This document shows positions 9,195 through 17,269 of a DNA stretch of 64,000 bases, one piece after another. Source of the DNA: Betaproteobacteria bacterium (GTDB lineage Bacteria > Pseudomonadota > Gammaproteobacteria > Burkholderiales > SG8-41); NCBI GenBank assembly GCA_900299145.1, contig OMIN01000111.1, positions 1-64,000 of the forward strand, in the 5' to 3' direction. The first letter of the stretch is position 1, and each line of letters opens with the position of its first letter. The notes beneath the pieces are model-generated. The model worked only from the letters and a program-made list of their open reading frames with translations. It was not told the origin of the DNA and searched no databases. Both the position numbers and the translations under genes were made by a program.

Positions 9195-9968
9195 CTACTG
9201 CGTCTGCACGTAACGGCTACTCATGACCCCATTTAGGAGTGCCTGCGCAAACTGGGTCACCGCGTCAAAGTAGCGAAGATATTGTTTGCTTCCGATCTTA
9301 ATTGGTTCGCCAATAGATAGACCCAGCCTAGGTGCTTCCTGCGAGGATTTTTCATCCGCAATTCCAGTGCGATGCATAAGGCAGTTTCTAACATAATTCA
9401 ATTCAGAAAGTATGACAGACGTTTCTGAAGGAATGGTTAGTTCTACTTCGAGAACGGACATGAGAACGCGATAGCCTTCCGAGACGGATTGGCCGCTGCG
9501 CGCATGTGTTTCAAGGCGTTTATAGATACGACGGGCTTCCAATTCGGGAGGTGGTTGCGAGCGTGATTTAGGTAACTTGATTCCGGCTCTCTTCACCTTC
9601 GTTACAGCATTAGTATCTTTGCTCAGAATAAGTACGGCAGTGTCCTCTACGGCAACTTCGACTGCAACCCAAAGTCCAATAATGCCGTGCCGGTTGATTG
9701 GATCGTAGTCGTTCGAGATTATTTCTTCTGCCCATTCCGCCAGGCCAGATTGTTCGAGAAGAAGTTTGTTGATCGCCACTTCTGATTGATTATTGCGCCT
9801 GAATTCTCGTCTAGTAAGTTCGAGCAATGGACCTTGTTTGGCCAATGCAACGATTGCGCGCATGAGAATAGACGCAATTCTTGTTTCCTCACCTACCAAG
9901 GTTACACATTGTCCCGCTGGGCCGATAACCCAATTCAAAGCGTCGGAGTTTGGAATGGAGGAAAGCAT
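9195..9968 (-). CDS. HEPN-like domain protein of unknown function
   Basis: A 257-residue protein, visibly more A+T-rich than its neighbours, with no signal peptide or membrane segment. The region EL-NYVRNCLMHRTG contains R194-N195-x3-H199, the RN-x3-H form of the R-x(4-6)-H motif that marks HEPN ribonuclease-fold domains. HEPN proteins are often RNases in toxin-antitoxin or defence systems, but many are not, and no nucleotidyltransferase (MNT) antitoxin partner is adjacent. No clear ribosome binding site precedes the ATG; Met36 is an alternative start. Motif copies lie on both sides of the gene. Base composition and isolation suggest horizontal acquisition. Confidence 0.6.
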   Translation of the reverse strand: MLSSIPNSDALNWVIGPAGQCVTLVGEETRIASILMRAIVALAKQGPLLELTRREFRRNNQSEVAINKLLLEQSGLAEWAEEIISNDYDPINRHGIIGLWVAVEVAVEDTAVLILSKDTNAVTKVKRAGIKLPKSRSQPPPELEARRIYKRLETHARSGQSVSEGYRVLMSVLEVELTIPSETSVILSELNYVRNCLMHRTGIADEKSSQEAPRLGLSIGEPIKIGSKQYLRYFDAVTQFAQALLNGVMSSRYVQTQ

Positions 9969-10326
9969 TGGCGATTAAAAGCTTTAATGTAGTGTCGCGA
10001 GTAGGCCGATCGGCTTAGAGGCGCACTGTAGCGGCTAGTCTATAGAAGGTGGTCCATCATAACTATGCCTAGATTATCTTCTGAACATCTGTAGATGTCT
10101 CGCCTGTCTTACTTCTCCAACACCGGCAACGAATGAAAGTAAAGGGTCAGGCTCGAATTCAAATCGCCGAATTGTAAGTATCTGTTTTTATTAAATTATT
10201 TTTTGCGGCTCTCTGGCTGGAATTTTTCCCAGCCCAGTTCTCCACTCATCAATCTCGCCACGGAATTCGACGAAGCAAACGAGCTATTTTCGTACCGGAA
10301 AACCGGAGCCGCGCTTTAACCGCCAA
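9969..10326. other. Intergenic region with motif copy and possible mobile-element relic
   Basis: No gene is supported here. The stretch contains a reverse copy of the 19-bp motif at 10175-10193 and the sequence GGGTCAGGCTCGAATTC (10144-10160). Sequences of that kind occur near REP-associated Y1 transposase genes in proteobacteria, as far as I recall, so it may be a relic. No transposase frame is visible. Confidence 0.4.
10175..10193 (-). repeat. Dispersed 19-bp A+T-rich motif, reverse copy
   Basis: On the minus strand it reads TAATAAAAACAGATACTTA, 17 of 19 matches. It belongs to a subtype with CAGATA in place of CAAATA, shared with the copies at 38008 and 58245. Confidence 0.8.
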
Positions 10327-11334
10327 TCACTGCGGCTGTATTCCCGCCAGTTTGACCAGCTTCCGGGTGTGTTCGATATCATCCGCCAGATGCTTCGCCA
10401 GTTCGGCGGGCGTGCTGGAGCGCGGTTCCGAGTTGACGGCGATGAGCGCGTCGCGCAACGCGGGCGCGGCGAGTTGTTTCACCAGTGCGCCATTGAGCGC
10501 CGCGATGATGTCTTGCGGCGTGCCGGCGGGCACAAAAATGCCGTACCAGCCGGACATTTCGTAGCCGGGCAACGCGGCTTCGTCCATGGTCGGCACGTGT
10601 GGCAGCTTCGGCGCGCGGTTGGTGCCGCTGACGGCCAGCGCACGCACTTTGCCGGAGGTGATGAAGGGCAGCGCGGTGATGATCGGGCCAAAATAAAAGT
10701 CGAGTTGGCCGGAAATCAGGTCAACATACAGCCCGGCCCCCGCGCCCTTGTAAGGGATGTGCGTGGCCTCGATTTTCGCCATCGATTTCAAAAGCTCCAC
10801 GTTCAGATGCGGGCCTGCGCCGACGCCGGTTGAGCCGAAGTTGAGCTGGTTGCCTCGCTGACGCGCGAGTGCGATAAATTCTTTGACGGTTTTCGCTGGT
10901 ATCGAAGGGTGCACCACCAGCACACTGTGGGTTTTACATAGCAGCGACACCGGCGCGAAATCACGCGTCGGGTCGCCAAGCGGTTTCGCAACCATCACCA
11001 TCGATGACGCCATGCTGGCGCCGCCGAGAATCAGCGTGTAGCCGTCCGCAGCGGATTTCGAGACAAAGGCGCGCGCCACCGCGCCGCCCGAACCGCCGCG
11101 ATTGTCGACGATGAATTGCTGGCCGAAAGTCTCCGTGAGCTTCTGCGCAACAAGCCGCCCATGGGCATCGTCCGAGCCGCCGGGGGCGTTGCCGACGACT
11201 AGGCGCACGGCTTTGGCGGGGTAGGCTTGTCCTGTAGAAGCGGGCTGGGCGTGGGCGGATGCCGCCACGATCAATGAGGCCACTGCCGTTGCGGACAGAA
11301 GGGAAGTCCGCACATTGGCACGATGGTTTTTCAT
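10327..11334 (-). CDS. Bug/TctC-family periplasmic solute receptor
   Basis: A 335-residue Bug receptor with an N-terminal signal peptide ending at SAHAQ (about residue 29). It shows the family order: APGGSDD, VDNRGGSGG, a NFGSTGVGAGPHLNVE segment, IPYKGAG and a late VPAGTP. A strong ribosome binding site (GGGAGG) precedes the ATG. The gene stands alone and is transcribed away from a 600-nt spacer. The direct repeat at 11416-11436 could be its operator. Ligand unknown. Confidence 0.92.
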   Translation of the reverse strand: MKNHRANVRTSLLSATAVASLIVAASAHAQPASTGQAYPAKAVRLVVGNAPGGSDDAHGRLVAQKLTETFGQQFIVDNRGGSGGAVARAFVSKSAADGYTLILGGASMASSMVMVAKPLGDPTRDFAPVSLLCKTHSVLVVHPSIPAKTVKEFIALARQRGNQLNFGSTGVGAGPHLNVELLKSMAKIEATHIPYKGAGAGLYVDLISGQLDFYFGPIITALPFITSGKVRALAVSGTNRAPKLPHVPTMDEAALPGYEMSGWYGIFVPAGTPQDIIAALNGALVKQLAAPALRDALIAVNSEPRSSTPAELAKHLADDIEHTRKLVKLAGIQPQ

Positions 11335-11415
11335 GCTTCCTCCCTGCGGGCAATGTCACAGTTCGCCGGATGCGCCAGTGGATTGTGCTGCCGGCTTCCG
11401 CGCAGCCTATGGGCT

Positions 11416-11436
11416 ATGCAATTGGCCATGCAATTG
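11416..11436. promoter_or_regulatory. Direct repeat ATGCAATTG, possible operator
   Basis: Two exact ATGCAATTG copies (11416-11424 and 11428-11436) are spaced 12 bp start to start and followed by AATTGC. CAATTG is itself a palindrome. The site is 82 nt upstream of the Bug gene start at 11334, a plausible place for a regulator to bind. No regulator gene is nearby. Confidence 0.3.
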
Positions 11437-11699
11437 AATTGCGTGGGCTGCGTATGGGACGATACGAGCAGCGTGCGGGGAAGTCAAAGCGGAAATTGAG
11501 GGTGCGTGACGCGAGATTCGGCAGGAATGTTTACGGAACATTGGGGCTGGGATACATTGGAATCGGCACAGGCGGATTGTTTGCAGCGTTTGTTCCCCGG
11601 AACATGGTTAGGCGCCTGCGCGGTTATCCAGCGCGAACTGGTCTGCGGGTAACGCCGGATTTTCGGTTTGGAGAAGTAGTAGGGCGTTGAAAAATAAGT

Positions 11700-11718
11700 C
11701 AATAAAAACAAATAGTTA
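11700..11718 (+). repeat. Dispersed 19-bp A+T-rich motif, forward copy
   Basis: Reads CAATAAAAACAAATAGTTA, a full match to the consensus with G at the C/G position. This copy lies in a divergent spacer rather than just after a stop codon. Confidence 0.85.
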
Positions 11719-11933
11719 TCGAGGAAAGACTGAGGTTGCCGCTGCTCCTTTGTGCGTTGCGCGCGTTGGGCGGCAGTCGAGGATTAGGGTGGATTTAGAG
11801 TAAGGGTGCCGAACAAGATGCGTGTTTACCCTCCGACTTTGCTGCGCGCAGCTTGCCCTGAGCGCCGACCTTTGGTTGAAGTTGAGGCAGGACTGCGGGC
11901 CAGCAATGGCTTAACCAGATCAAGGAACAAGGA

Positions 11934-13130
11934 ATGAGTCACGAGTACCCGTTTGAAGGCCTGCGCGTCGTGGACGCGAGCCAGGGCATTGTCGGCCCCA
12001 GTGCAGGCATGATGCTGGCGCGTTACGGCGCCGACGTGATCAAGGTGGAGCCGCAGGCGGGCGACTGGTCGCGCGGCATTACGGCTGGCAAGGACGGCAT
12101 GACGGCGATGGCGTTGGCGACCAACGTTGGCAAGCGCAGTATCGCGCTGGATCTCAAGCAGCGCGAAGGGGCTGATCTGCTGCACAAGCTGGCGAAGCGC
12201 GCCGATGTGTTCATCGAAAATTTTCGAACCGGCGTGATGGCGCGGCTGGGTTTTGATTACCCGAGTGTTTGCGCGTACAACCCCGGCGTGGTGTATCTGT
12301 CGGTCACCGGGTTTGGGCAGGTGGGGCCGATGCAGTCACAGCCTGCCACCGACGCGATTTTGCAGGCGTTTGCCGGCATGATGAATATCAACAAGGGCCG
12401 GCAGGATGGCCTGCCGCACCGGCTGGAATGCTGGCCGATTGATGTGTTCAGCGGGCAAATGGCGTTTCAGGCAGTGGCGATGGCGCTCTATGCGCGGCGC
12501 GATTCCGGACGTGGACGTTACATTGACGCGAGTCTGTTGCAGGGCGCCACGGCGTTGCAAACCGTGCGGCTCATCGAGCATGTGATGACAGGCGGCGCAA
12601 CGGTGGCGGGCGGGTCTTTCCCGATCGCCACGTTTCGCACCACCGATGGGCTGGTCAACGTGAGTGTGCTGAAAGATCATTTGTGGCCGCCGTTTTGCCG
12701 CATGATCGGTCGGCCGGAATGGGCGGATGAGCCTTCAATGGCGACCGGCGCGGGGCGGCGCGCGCGCGGCGAGGAAATTCTACGCGTGGCCGCCGAGGCC
12801 TTTGCCACGCAGCCATCAGAATTCTGGTGCGCGCAAATGCGCGAAGCGGGCATATTGAACGAGCGCGTGAATACCTTTGGCGATTTGTTTTCGCACAAGC
12901 AAACCGAAGACACGGGCATCTTCACGTGGTCAGAGCAGGCCGTGGCCGGGCGTGTGCCGCATCCCAATATTCCCGGCCCGCAGCCGCTGGTGGCCGACGC
13001 GCCCAGCTCACGCGTGCCGCGCATCGGCGAGCACACGCGGGACGTGCTGGGGGAACTGGGCTACGCGGTTGAGGATATCGAGCGGATGTTCGCGCAGGCG
13101 GTGGTGTTTGGGCCGGTCGCCAATACCTGA
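11934..13130 (+). CDS. Family III CoA-transferase (CaiB/BaiF)
   Basis: A 398-residue CaiB/BaiF-type enzyme, the class that moves CoA between carboxylic acids through aspartyl-CoA thioester intermediates. The start region GLRVVDASQGIVGPSAGMMLARYGADVIKVE is typical. Asp170 in WPIDVFSG occupies the position of catalytic Asp169 of formyl-CoA transferase, and GRGRYIDASLL follows as expected. AAGGAA 7 nt before the ATG is a suitable ribosome binding site. A convergent Bug gene follows, separated by an inverted pair of palindromic repeats. The acid substrate is unknown. Confidence 0.92.
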   Translation: MSHEYPFEGLRVVDASQGIVGPSAGMMLARYGADVIKVEPQAGDWSRGITAGKDGMTAMALATNVGKRSIALDLKQREGADLLHKLAKRADVFIENFRTGVMARLGFDYPSVCAYNPGVVYLSVTGFGQVGPMQSQPATDAILQAFAGMMNINKGRQDGLPHRLECWPIDVFSGQMAFQAVAMALYARRDSGRGRYIDASLLQGATALQTVRLIEHVMTGGATVAGGSFPIATFRTTDGLVNVSVLKDHLWPPFCRMIGRPEWADEPSMATGAGRRARGEEILRVAAEAFATQPSEFWCAQMREAGILNERVNTFGDLFSHKQTEDTGIFTWSEQAVAGRVPHPNIPGPQPLVADAPSSRVPRIGEHTRDVLGELGYAVEDIERMFAQAVVFGPVANT

Positions 13131-13136
13131 CTCGTC

Positions 13137-13239
13137 ATTCCAGCGAAAGCTGGAATCCAGAAAGTAAACTGATCCGCAGGATCAAGATTTCAGACGCTTT
13201 GCATCAGGTTACGCTCTGGGTTCCAGCTTTCGCTGGAAC
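13137..13239. repeat. Inverted pair of palindromic repeats (REPIN-like)
   Basis: Two 20-bp palindromes, ATTCCAGCGAAAGCTGGAAT (13137-13156) and GTTCCAGCTTTCGCTGGAAC (13220-13239), stand in opposite orientation 63 nt apart, with a TGATCC-GCA-GGATCA hairpin between them. They resemble the widespread dRS3/REP-like palindromes of proteobacteria. They lie between convergent genes. Confidence 0.75.
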
Positions 13240-13281
13240 GACGACTACGGGGCGATCCGTTTCGCTCGAATCCCACCGACG

Positions 13282-14235
13282 TTACAACCGGATATTCGCC
13301 GCCTTGATCAGCCGCGTCCAGCGGCTGACGTCGTTTTCGCTATAGCGTTTGAGTTCGGCCGGTGTCATCACCGTGGGTTCCAGGCCTTGTTCGCCAAAGC
13401 GCTTGATGATGTCCGGGTCGCGCAGCACTTTTGCGGTCTCCGTGTTCAGCCGGGTGATGATGGCCGCTGGCGTGCCCGCTGGTGCAAATATCGCGTACCA
13501 CGTCACCAGTTCGTAGCCCGGCAAAGTGTCGGCGATGGGTGGAATGTCGGGTAGCGCAGGCGAGCGCCGCGTGCCGCCGGTGCCGAGCATTTTGAGGCGC
13601 CCCGCCTGCACATGGGCGAGCACGGTGGGAATGCTGCTCCACGCCAGTTGTACGCGCCCGGCGATCAAATCCGTCATCGATGGCGCGGTGCCTTTGTAGG
13701 GCACGTGCACCATGTCTACGCCCGCCAGCGACTTGAACAACTCGCCGCCCAGATGCGGCGAGGTGCCGGTACCCACCGAGGAGAAATTCAATTGCCCCGG
13801 CTTGGCCTTGGCGACAGCGATCAATTCCTTGACCGAATTCGCGCCCACGCCGGGGTGCACCACCAGCACCTGCGGGCTCATCACCAGCATCGCCACCGGC
13901 GCGAAATCTTTCTGTGGGTCGTATGGCACTTTGGGCAGAATCAGTGGCGCGAGAAACGTGCCGCCGCCGGTGCCAAACAGCAGGTTGTACCCGTCGGGTG
14001 ACGCGCGCGCAATCAGCTCGCTGCCGATCACCGTGCCCGCACCGGGGCGGTTGTCGACCACCATCTGCTGGCCGAGCAGTTCGGTGAGCTTGGCCGACAC
14101 GGCGCGGCCGGCAAAATCCGTGGGGCCGCCCGGCGGATAAGGCACGACGAGGCGGATGGGTTTGGTGGGATAGCCTTGCGCCATCGCGAATGGCGCCGCA
14201 CCCAGCAACAGACCCAGCACACTGATGAATCGCAT
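13282..14235 (-). CDS. Bug/TctC-family periplasmic solute receptor
   Basis: A 317-residue Bug receptor with a short signal peptide (MRFISVLGLLLGAAPFAMAQ). It carries YPPGGPTD, VVDNRPGAG, NFSSVGTGTSPHLGGE, VPYKGTAPS and APAGTP in the usual order, consistent with a normal two-lobed carboxylate receptor. It is divergent from the permease operon beginning at 14338, and the 102-nt spacer must serve both. No adjacent TctAB membrane genes; the ligand is unknown. Confidence 0.92.
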   Translation of the reverse strand: MRFISVLGLLLGAAPFAMAQGYPTKPIRLVVPYPPGGPTDFAGRAVSAKLTELLGQQMVVDNRPGAGTVIGSELIARASPDGYNLLFGTGGGTFLAPLILPKVPYDPQKDFAPVAMLVMSPQVLVVHPGVGANSVKELIAVAKAKPGQLNFSSVGTGTSPHLGGELFKSLAGVDMVHVPYKGTAPSMTDLIAGRVQLAWSSIPTVLAHVQAGRLKMLGTGGTRRSPALPDIPPIADTLPGYELVTWYAIFAPAGTPAAIITRLNTETAKVLRDPDIIKRFGEQGLEPTVMTPAELKRYSENDVSRWTRLIKAANIRL

Positions 14236-14337
14236 TTAATGGCTCCAGACGAATTTGGGCCGCGCATTTTAACCTTCAATTCATGGGGCGCGAAGGCCGG
14301 CCATGACGCGTTACAATCCGGGCAAAGCCGCAAAGCC

Positions 14338-15315
14338 ATGCTCGCCTTCATCTTCCGCCGTCTGGCCCAAAGTCTGCTCGCGCTATTCGTGATGTCCGCG
14401 CTGGTGTTTCTGGGCGTTTACGCCATCGGCAACCCGGTGGATATTCTGATCAATCCGCAGGCGGATCAGGCGGAAATCGCGCGTGTCACCGCGTCGCTGG
14501 GCCTCGATAAACCGGTGTGGGTGCAGTACTGGCACTTTCTGACGGCGGCGTTCTCGGGAGATCTGGGCAAATCGTTTGCCTCCAACGTGCCCGCGTTGCA
14601 ATTGATCCTGCAGCGCATGCCCGCCACCGTGGAGCTGGCGCTGGTGGCGATGGTCATCGCCATTGTGATTGGTTTGCCGCTGGGTTTGTGGGCGGGACTA
14701 AAGCCCGATTCTTTCGCGGCTAAATCCATTATGGCGGGTTCCATCCTTGGCTTTTCGCTGCCGACATTCTGGGTGGGGCTGATGCTGATTATGATTTTCT
14801 CGGTATGGCTGGGCGTCTTGCCCTCCACGGGGCGCGGCGCCACGGTGGAGGTGTTGGGCCTGCATTTGAGTTTTCTCACGTGGGACGGCCTGAAGCATCT
14901 GTTGATGCCGGCAACGAATCTCGCGCTGTTCAAGCTCTCGCTGCTGGTTCGCCTTACGCGCGCCGGCACGCGTGAGGCGATGGTGCAGGATTACGTGCGT
15001 TTCGCGCGCGCCAAGGGTGTGCCGGAAAATCGGGTGGTGTCGGTACACGTGCTGAAAAACATTCTCATTCCAATTGTTACCGTGGTGGGGCTGGAATTCG
15101 GTTCGCTGATTGCATTCTCCATCATCACCGAAACCGTGTTTGCCTGGCCGGGCATGGGCAAGCTGCTGATTGATTCGATCAACGTGCTTGACCGGCCGGT
15201 GATCGTGGCCTATCTGATGATTATTGTTTTCCTGTTTATCTTTATCAACCTGCTGGTGGATATTCTGTACACCGCGCTCGATCCACGCGTGCGCGTGGCG
15301 GGGGTGCGGGCATGA
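14338..15315 (+). CDS. Peptide-type ABC transporter permease, DppB-like
   Basis: A 325-residue inner-membrane permease of the DppB/OppB type. It has an N-terminal transmembrane helix, a large periplasmic loop, five further hydrophobic segments and an EAA-type loop (YVRFARAKGVPENRV), where the ATPase docks. The ATG at 14338 fits the family start (MLAFIFRRLAQSLLALF); the longer frame upstream overlaps the divergent Bug gene and is unlikely. The stop overlaps the DppC-like gene by 4 nt. No ATPase or binding protein gene is in this operon. Confidence 0.92.
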   Translation: MLAFIFRRLAQSLLALFVMSALVFLGVYAIGNPVDILINPQADQAEIARVTASLGLDKPVWVQYWHFLTAAFSGDLGKSFASNVPALQLILQRMPATVELALVAMVIAIVIGLPLGLWAGLKPDSFAAKSIMAGSILGFSLPTFWVGLMLIMIFSVWLGVLPSTGRGATVEVLGLHLSFLTWDGLKHLLMPATNLALFKLSLLVRLTRAGTREAMVQDYVRFARAKGVPENRVVSVHVLKNILIPIVTVVGLEFGSLIAFSIITETVFAWPGMGKLLIDSINVLDRPVIVAYLMIIVFLFIFINLLVDILYTALDPRVRVAGVRA

Positions 15316-16220
15316 GCGTGCCGGTGGAGGCGACTGTGAAACCCGGCGCCGCCCGTTCGCCATTGCGCGAATTTGTGGCGAGTTACGCGCGCAGCCGCAT
15401 TGCCGTGGCGGCGCTAATTGTGCTGCTCCTGATACTGGCCGTGGCGGTGGGCGCGCCGTTGATCTCGCCGCAAAACCCGTATGATTTGAAGCAACTCGAC
15501 ATCATGGACAGCAAACTCGCGCCCGGTTCTAAAAGTGGCGCGGGCTGGATATACCTGCTCGGCAGCGACGATCAGGGCCGCGACATGCTGTCGGCGATTT
15601 TTTACGGCTTGCGCATCAGCCTGGGCGTTGGTGTGTTGTCGACAGTGGCGGCGCTGGCCATCGGCATTGTGGTCGGTTTGATCTCGGCCTACAAAGGCGG
15701 GTGGACGGACGCGGTCATCATGCGCATTGTCGATCTGCAACTGTCGTTTCCGGCGATATTAATCGCGCTGATCCTGCTCGCGGTAACGGGGCAGGGCGTC
15801 GACAAAATTGTCATCGCACTGATCACCGTGCAGTGGGCCTACTACGCGCGCACGGTGCGCGGCGCCGCGCTCGTCGAAAAGCGCAAGGAATACGTCGATG
15901 CTGCGTTGTGCCTCGGCTACAGCGCCGTGCGCATCGTGCTGCGACACATCATGCCCAACGTGCTGCCGCCGCTGATCGTGGTGGCTACGGTGCAGGTCGC
16001 ACACGCGATCGCGCTCGAAGCCACGCTATCGTTTCTAGGCTTGGGCATGCCGATCACGTCACCGTCGCTGGGGCTGCTGATTTCCAACGGCTTCACGCAT
16101 TTACTGTCGGGCAAATACTGGATCAGCTTTTTCCCCGGCATCGCGTTGCTGGTGACGATAGTCGCGATCAACCTTGTGGGCGATCAGTTGCGCGACGTGC
16201 TGAATCCGCGGCTGAAGTAA
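15312..16220 (+). CDS. Peptide-type ABC transporter permease, DppC-like
   Basis: A 302-residue DppC/OppC-type permease, partner of the preceding DppB-like protein. It has the short cytoplasmic N-terminus, a first helix near residues 32-52, the LLGSDDQGRDMLSAIFYGLRISLGVG family signature and an EAA loop near CLGYSAVRIVLRHIMPN. It starts within the stop of dppB (ATGA overlap), indicating translational coupling. The operon ends here without ATPases; the dispersed motif follows after 5 nt. It may share ATPases with the DppDF-like pair at 53561-55628. Confidence 0.92.
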   Translation: MSVPVEATVKPGAARSPLREFVASYARSRIAVAALIVLLLILAVAVGAPLISPQNPYDLKQLDIMDSKLAPGSKSGAGWIYLLGSDDQGRDMLSAIFYGLRISLGVGVLSTVAALAIGIVVGLISAYKGGWTDAVIMRIVDLQLSFPAILIALILLAVTGQGVDKIVIALITVQWAYYARTVRGAALVEKRKEYVDAALCLGYSAVRIVLRHIMPNVLPPLIVVATVQVAHAIALEATLSFLGLGMPITSPSLGLLISNGFTHLLSGKYWISFFPGIALLVTIVAINLVGDQLRDVLNPRLK

Positions 16221-16225
16221 AAACT

Positions 16226-16244
16226 CAATAAAAACAAATACTTA
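16226..16244 (+). repeat. Dispersed 19-bp A+T-rich motif, perfect forward copy
   Basis: Exact consensus with C (CAATAAAAACAAATACTTA), 5 nt after the permease stop codon. The preceding AAAACT is shared with the copy at 47519. Confidence 0.9.
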
Positions 16245-16277
16245 CGATTTTCCTGCAAGGGATACTACGGGGGGGCG

Positions 16278-16304
16278 CCGGCTGCGAGAAACTCACGCAG
16301 CCGG
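16278..16304. terminator. Stem-loop between convergent genes
   Basis: A perfect 9-bp stem (CCGGCTGCG with CGCAGCCGG) encloses a 9-nt loop between the permease operon and the minus-strand hotdog genes. There is no T-run on either side, so it may not work as an intrinsic terminator. Confidence 0.45.
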
Positions 16305-16333
16305 ACGCGCTACGCGCAAAACGCGAAATTGCG

Positions 16334-16783
16334 TTACTCCTCCGGCGGCAGATAACCGCTCGGCACGATGCAAGCGCCCATACCCGCTGCCGTCACTGCG
16401 CCTTTTTGATTGGTGCCGGTGACTTCCACGGTCACGCGCGTGCCGTCGGCTTCCTTGGCGGTGGCGGTGACTTTGCCGGTGAAGGTGACGGTGTCGCCGG
16501 GCCGTACTGGGCGCAGGAAGCGCAGATCGACCATGCCGCCATTGTTATAAACGTCACTGCCAAAGTAGCGGCGCAGCATTTCCGTGGCAAAGGTCAGCGA
16601 CATGCGGCCCGAGGCCACGGTGGTTGACGTGCCCAGTGTGCCCTTGGCCGTTTCCAAGTCGGTGAATTGGCTGGGGCCTTTGGCGCCGCCGCTTTTCTCG
16701 AAGGCGTTGATCATGTCCTGCGACATGGTTTTGGCCAGCGGCGGCAATGCGTCGCCGATGGTATAAGTACGTGTTACTGCCAT
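16334..16783 (-). CDS. MaoC-like hotdog-fold protein
   Basis: A 149-residue single-hotdog protein similar to MaoC-type (R)-specific hydratases or their thioesterase relatives. The central segment SGRMSLTFATEMLRRYFG and the later RPVRPGDTVTFTGKVTA are typical. The Asp and His of the classic hydratase motif are not evident, so it may be a non-catalytic partner or have another activity. It is the last gene of a four-gene minus-strand operon and overlaps the end of the preceding hotdog gene by 10 nt, which suggests a two-subunit enzyme. Confidence 0.75.
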   Translation of the reverse strand: MAVTRTYTIGDALPPLAKTMSQDMINAFEKSGGAKGPSQFTDLETAKGTLGTSTTVASGRMSLTFATEMLRRYFGSDVYNNGGMVDLRFLRPVRPGDTVTFTGKVTATAKEADGTRVTVEVTGTNQKGAVTAAGMGACIVPSGYLPPEE

Positions 16784-17193
16784 TTTTTGCCGACCTCCGA
16801 CGGTTGCTTCAATTCATGAGTGATGACGCGGTCGAGCAGCCGCCCGTCCTCGTCGACCGATACGGCTTGCGTCACGATGTAGTTCTTGCCGCGCCGCGCG
16901 TATTTGTCCGCAATCCATGCGTGCACGGTGATTTTCTTGCCGGCGACGGGCGGGTTGTAGCAATGAAATGCGCAGCGCGCATTGACCGAGCCATTGTCGT
17001 GATACACGAGGTGATAGGGCCGCACATCCACTTTTTGCGAAATGGTGGGATAGGCGGCTTCGGGGTCCTGCACGCCCTTGCGGAATTCGTCGATCATTTC
17101 CTGCGTCAACACGTACGACAGCGTGGGCAGGCGCTCGCCGATGACGAGCGCGTCCCAGTCGAGCAGCTTGGTGTTTCCATGCGATTCAGACAT
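16774..17193 (-). CDS. FAS1-like/MaoC N-terminal-type hotdog protein
   Basis: A 139-residue hotdog-fold protein resembling the N-terminal half of two-domain MaoC dehydratases (TQEMIDEFRKGVQDPEAAYP; later ARRGKNYIVTQAVSVDEDGRLL). In such pairs one gene supplies the CoA-binding half and the other the catalytic half of a hydratase. AAAGGAAA upstream of the ATG at 17193 is a suitable ribosome binding site. It overlaps the next hotdog gene by 10 nt. The substrate is not known; the operon also encodes an amidohydrolase and a reductase. Confidence 0.7.
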   Translation of the reverse strand: MSESHGNTKLLDWDALVIGERLPTLSYVLTQEMIDEFRKGVQDPEAAYPTISQKVDVRPYHLVYHDNGSVNARCAFHCYNPPVAGKKITVHAWIADKYARRGKNYIVTQAVSVDEDGRLLDRVITHELKQPSEVGKKWQ

Positions 17194-17269
17194 GCGGGTT
17201 TCCTTTCTTCGTTCTAATGGTTCCAGTGGTACAGGGCTCTATGTTAAATCATAAGTCCCAGCTGTTGCC

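Larger units (their letters stand above)
11335..11933. other. 599-nt divergent intergenic region
   Basis: This spacer separates a minus-strand Bug gene from a plus-strand CoA-transferase gene, so both promoters should lie here. Two open frames (about 75 and 143 codons) have no recognisable content and are rejected. It holds the ATGCAATTG direct repeat and one copy of the dispersed 19-bp motif. No RNA gene was recognised. Confidence 0.5.

Noticed and set aside
11484-11711. 75-codon minus-strand frame in the 11.3-11.9 kb spacer
   Set aside because: No ribosome binding site, no motif and an odd composition for this genome; not enough support for a small gene.
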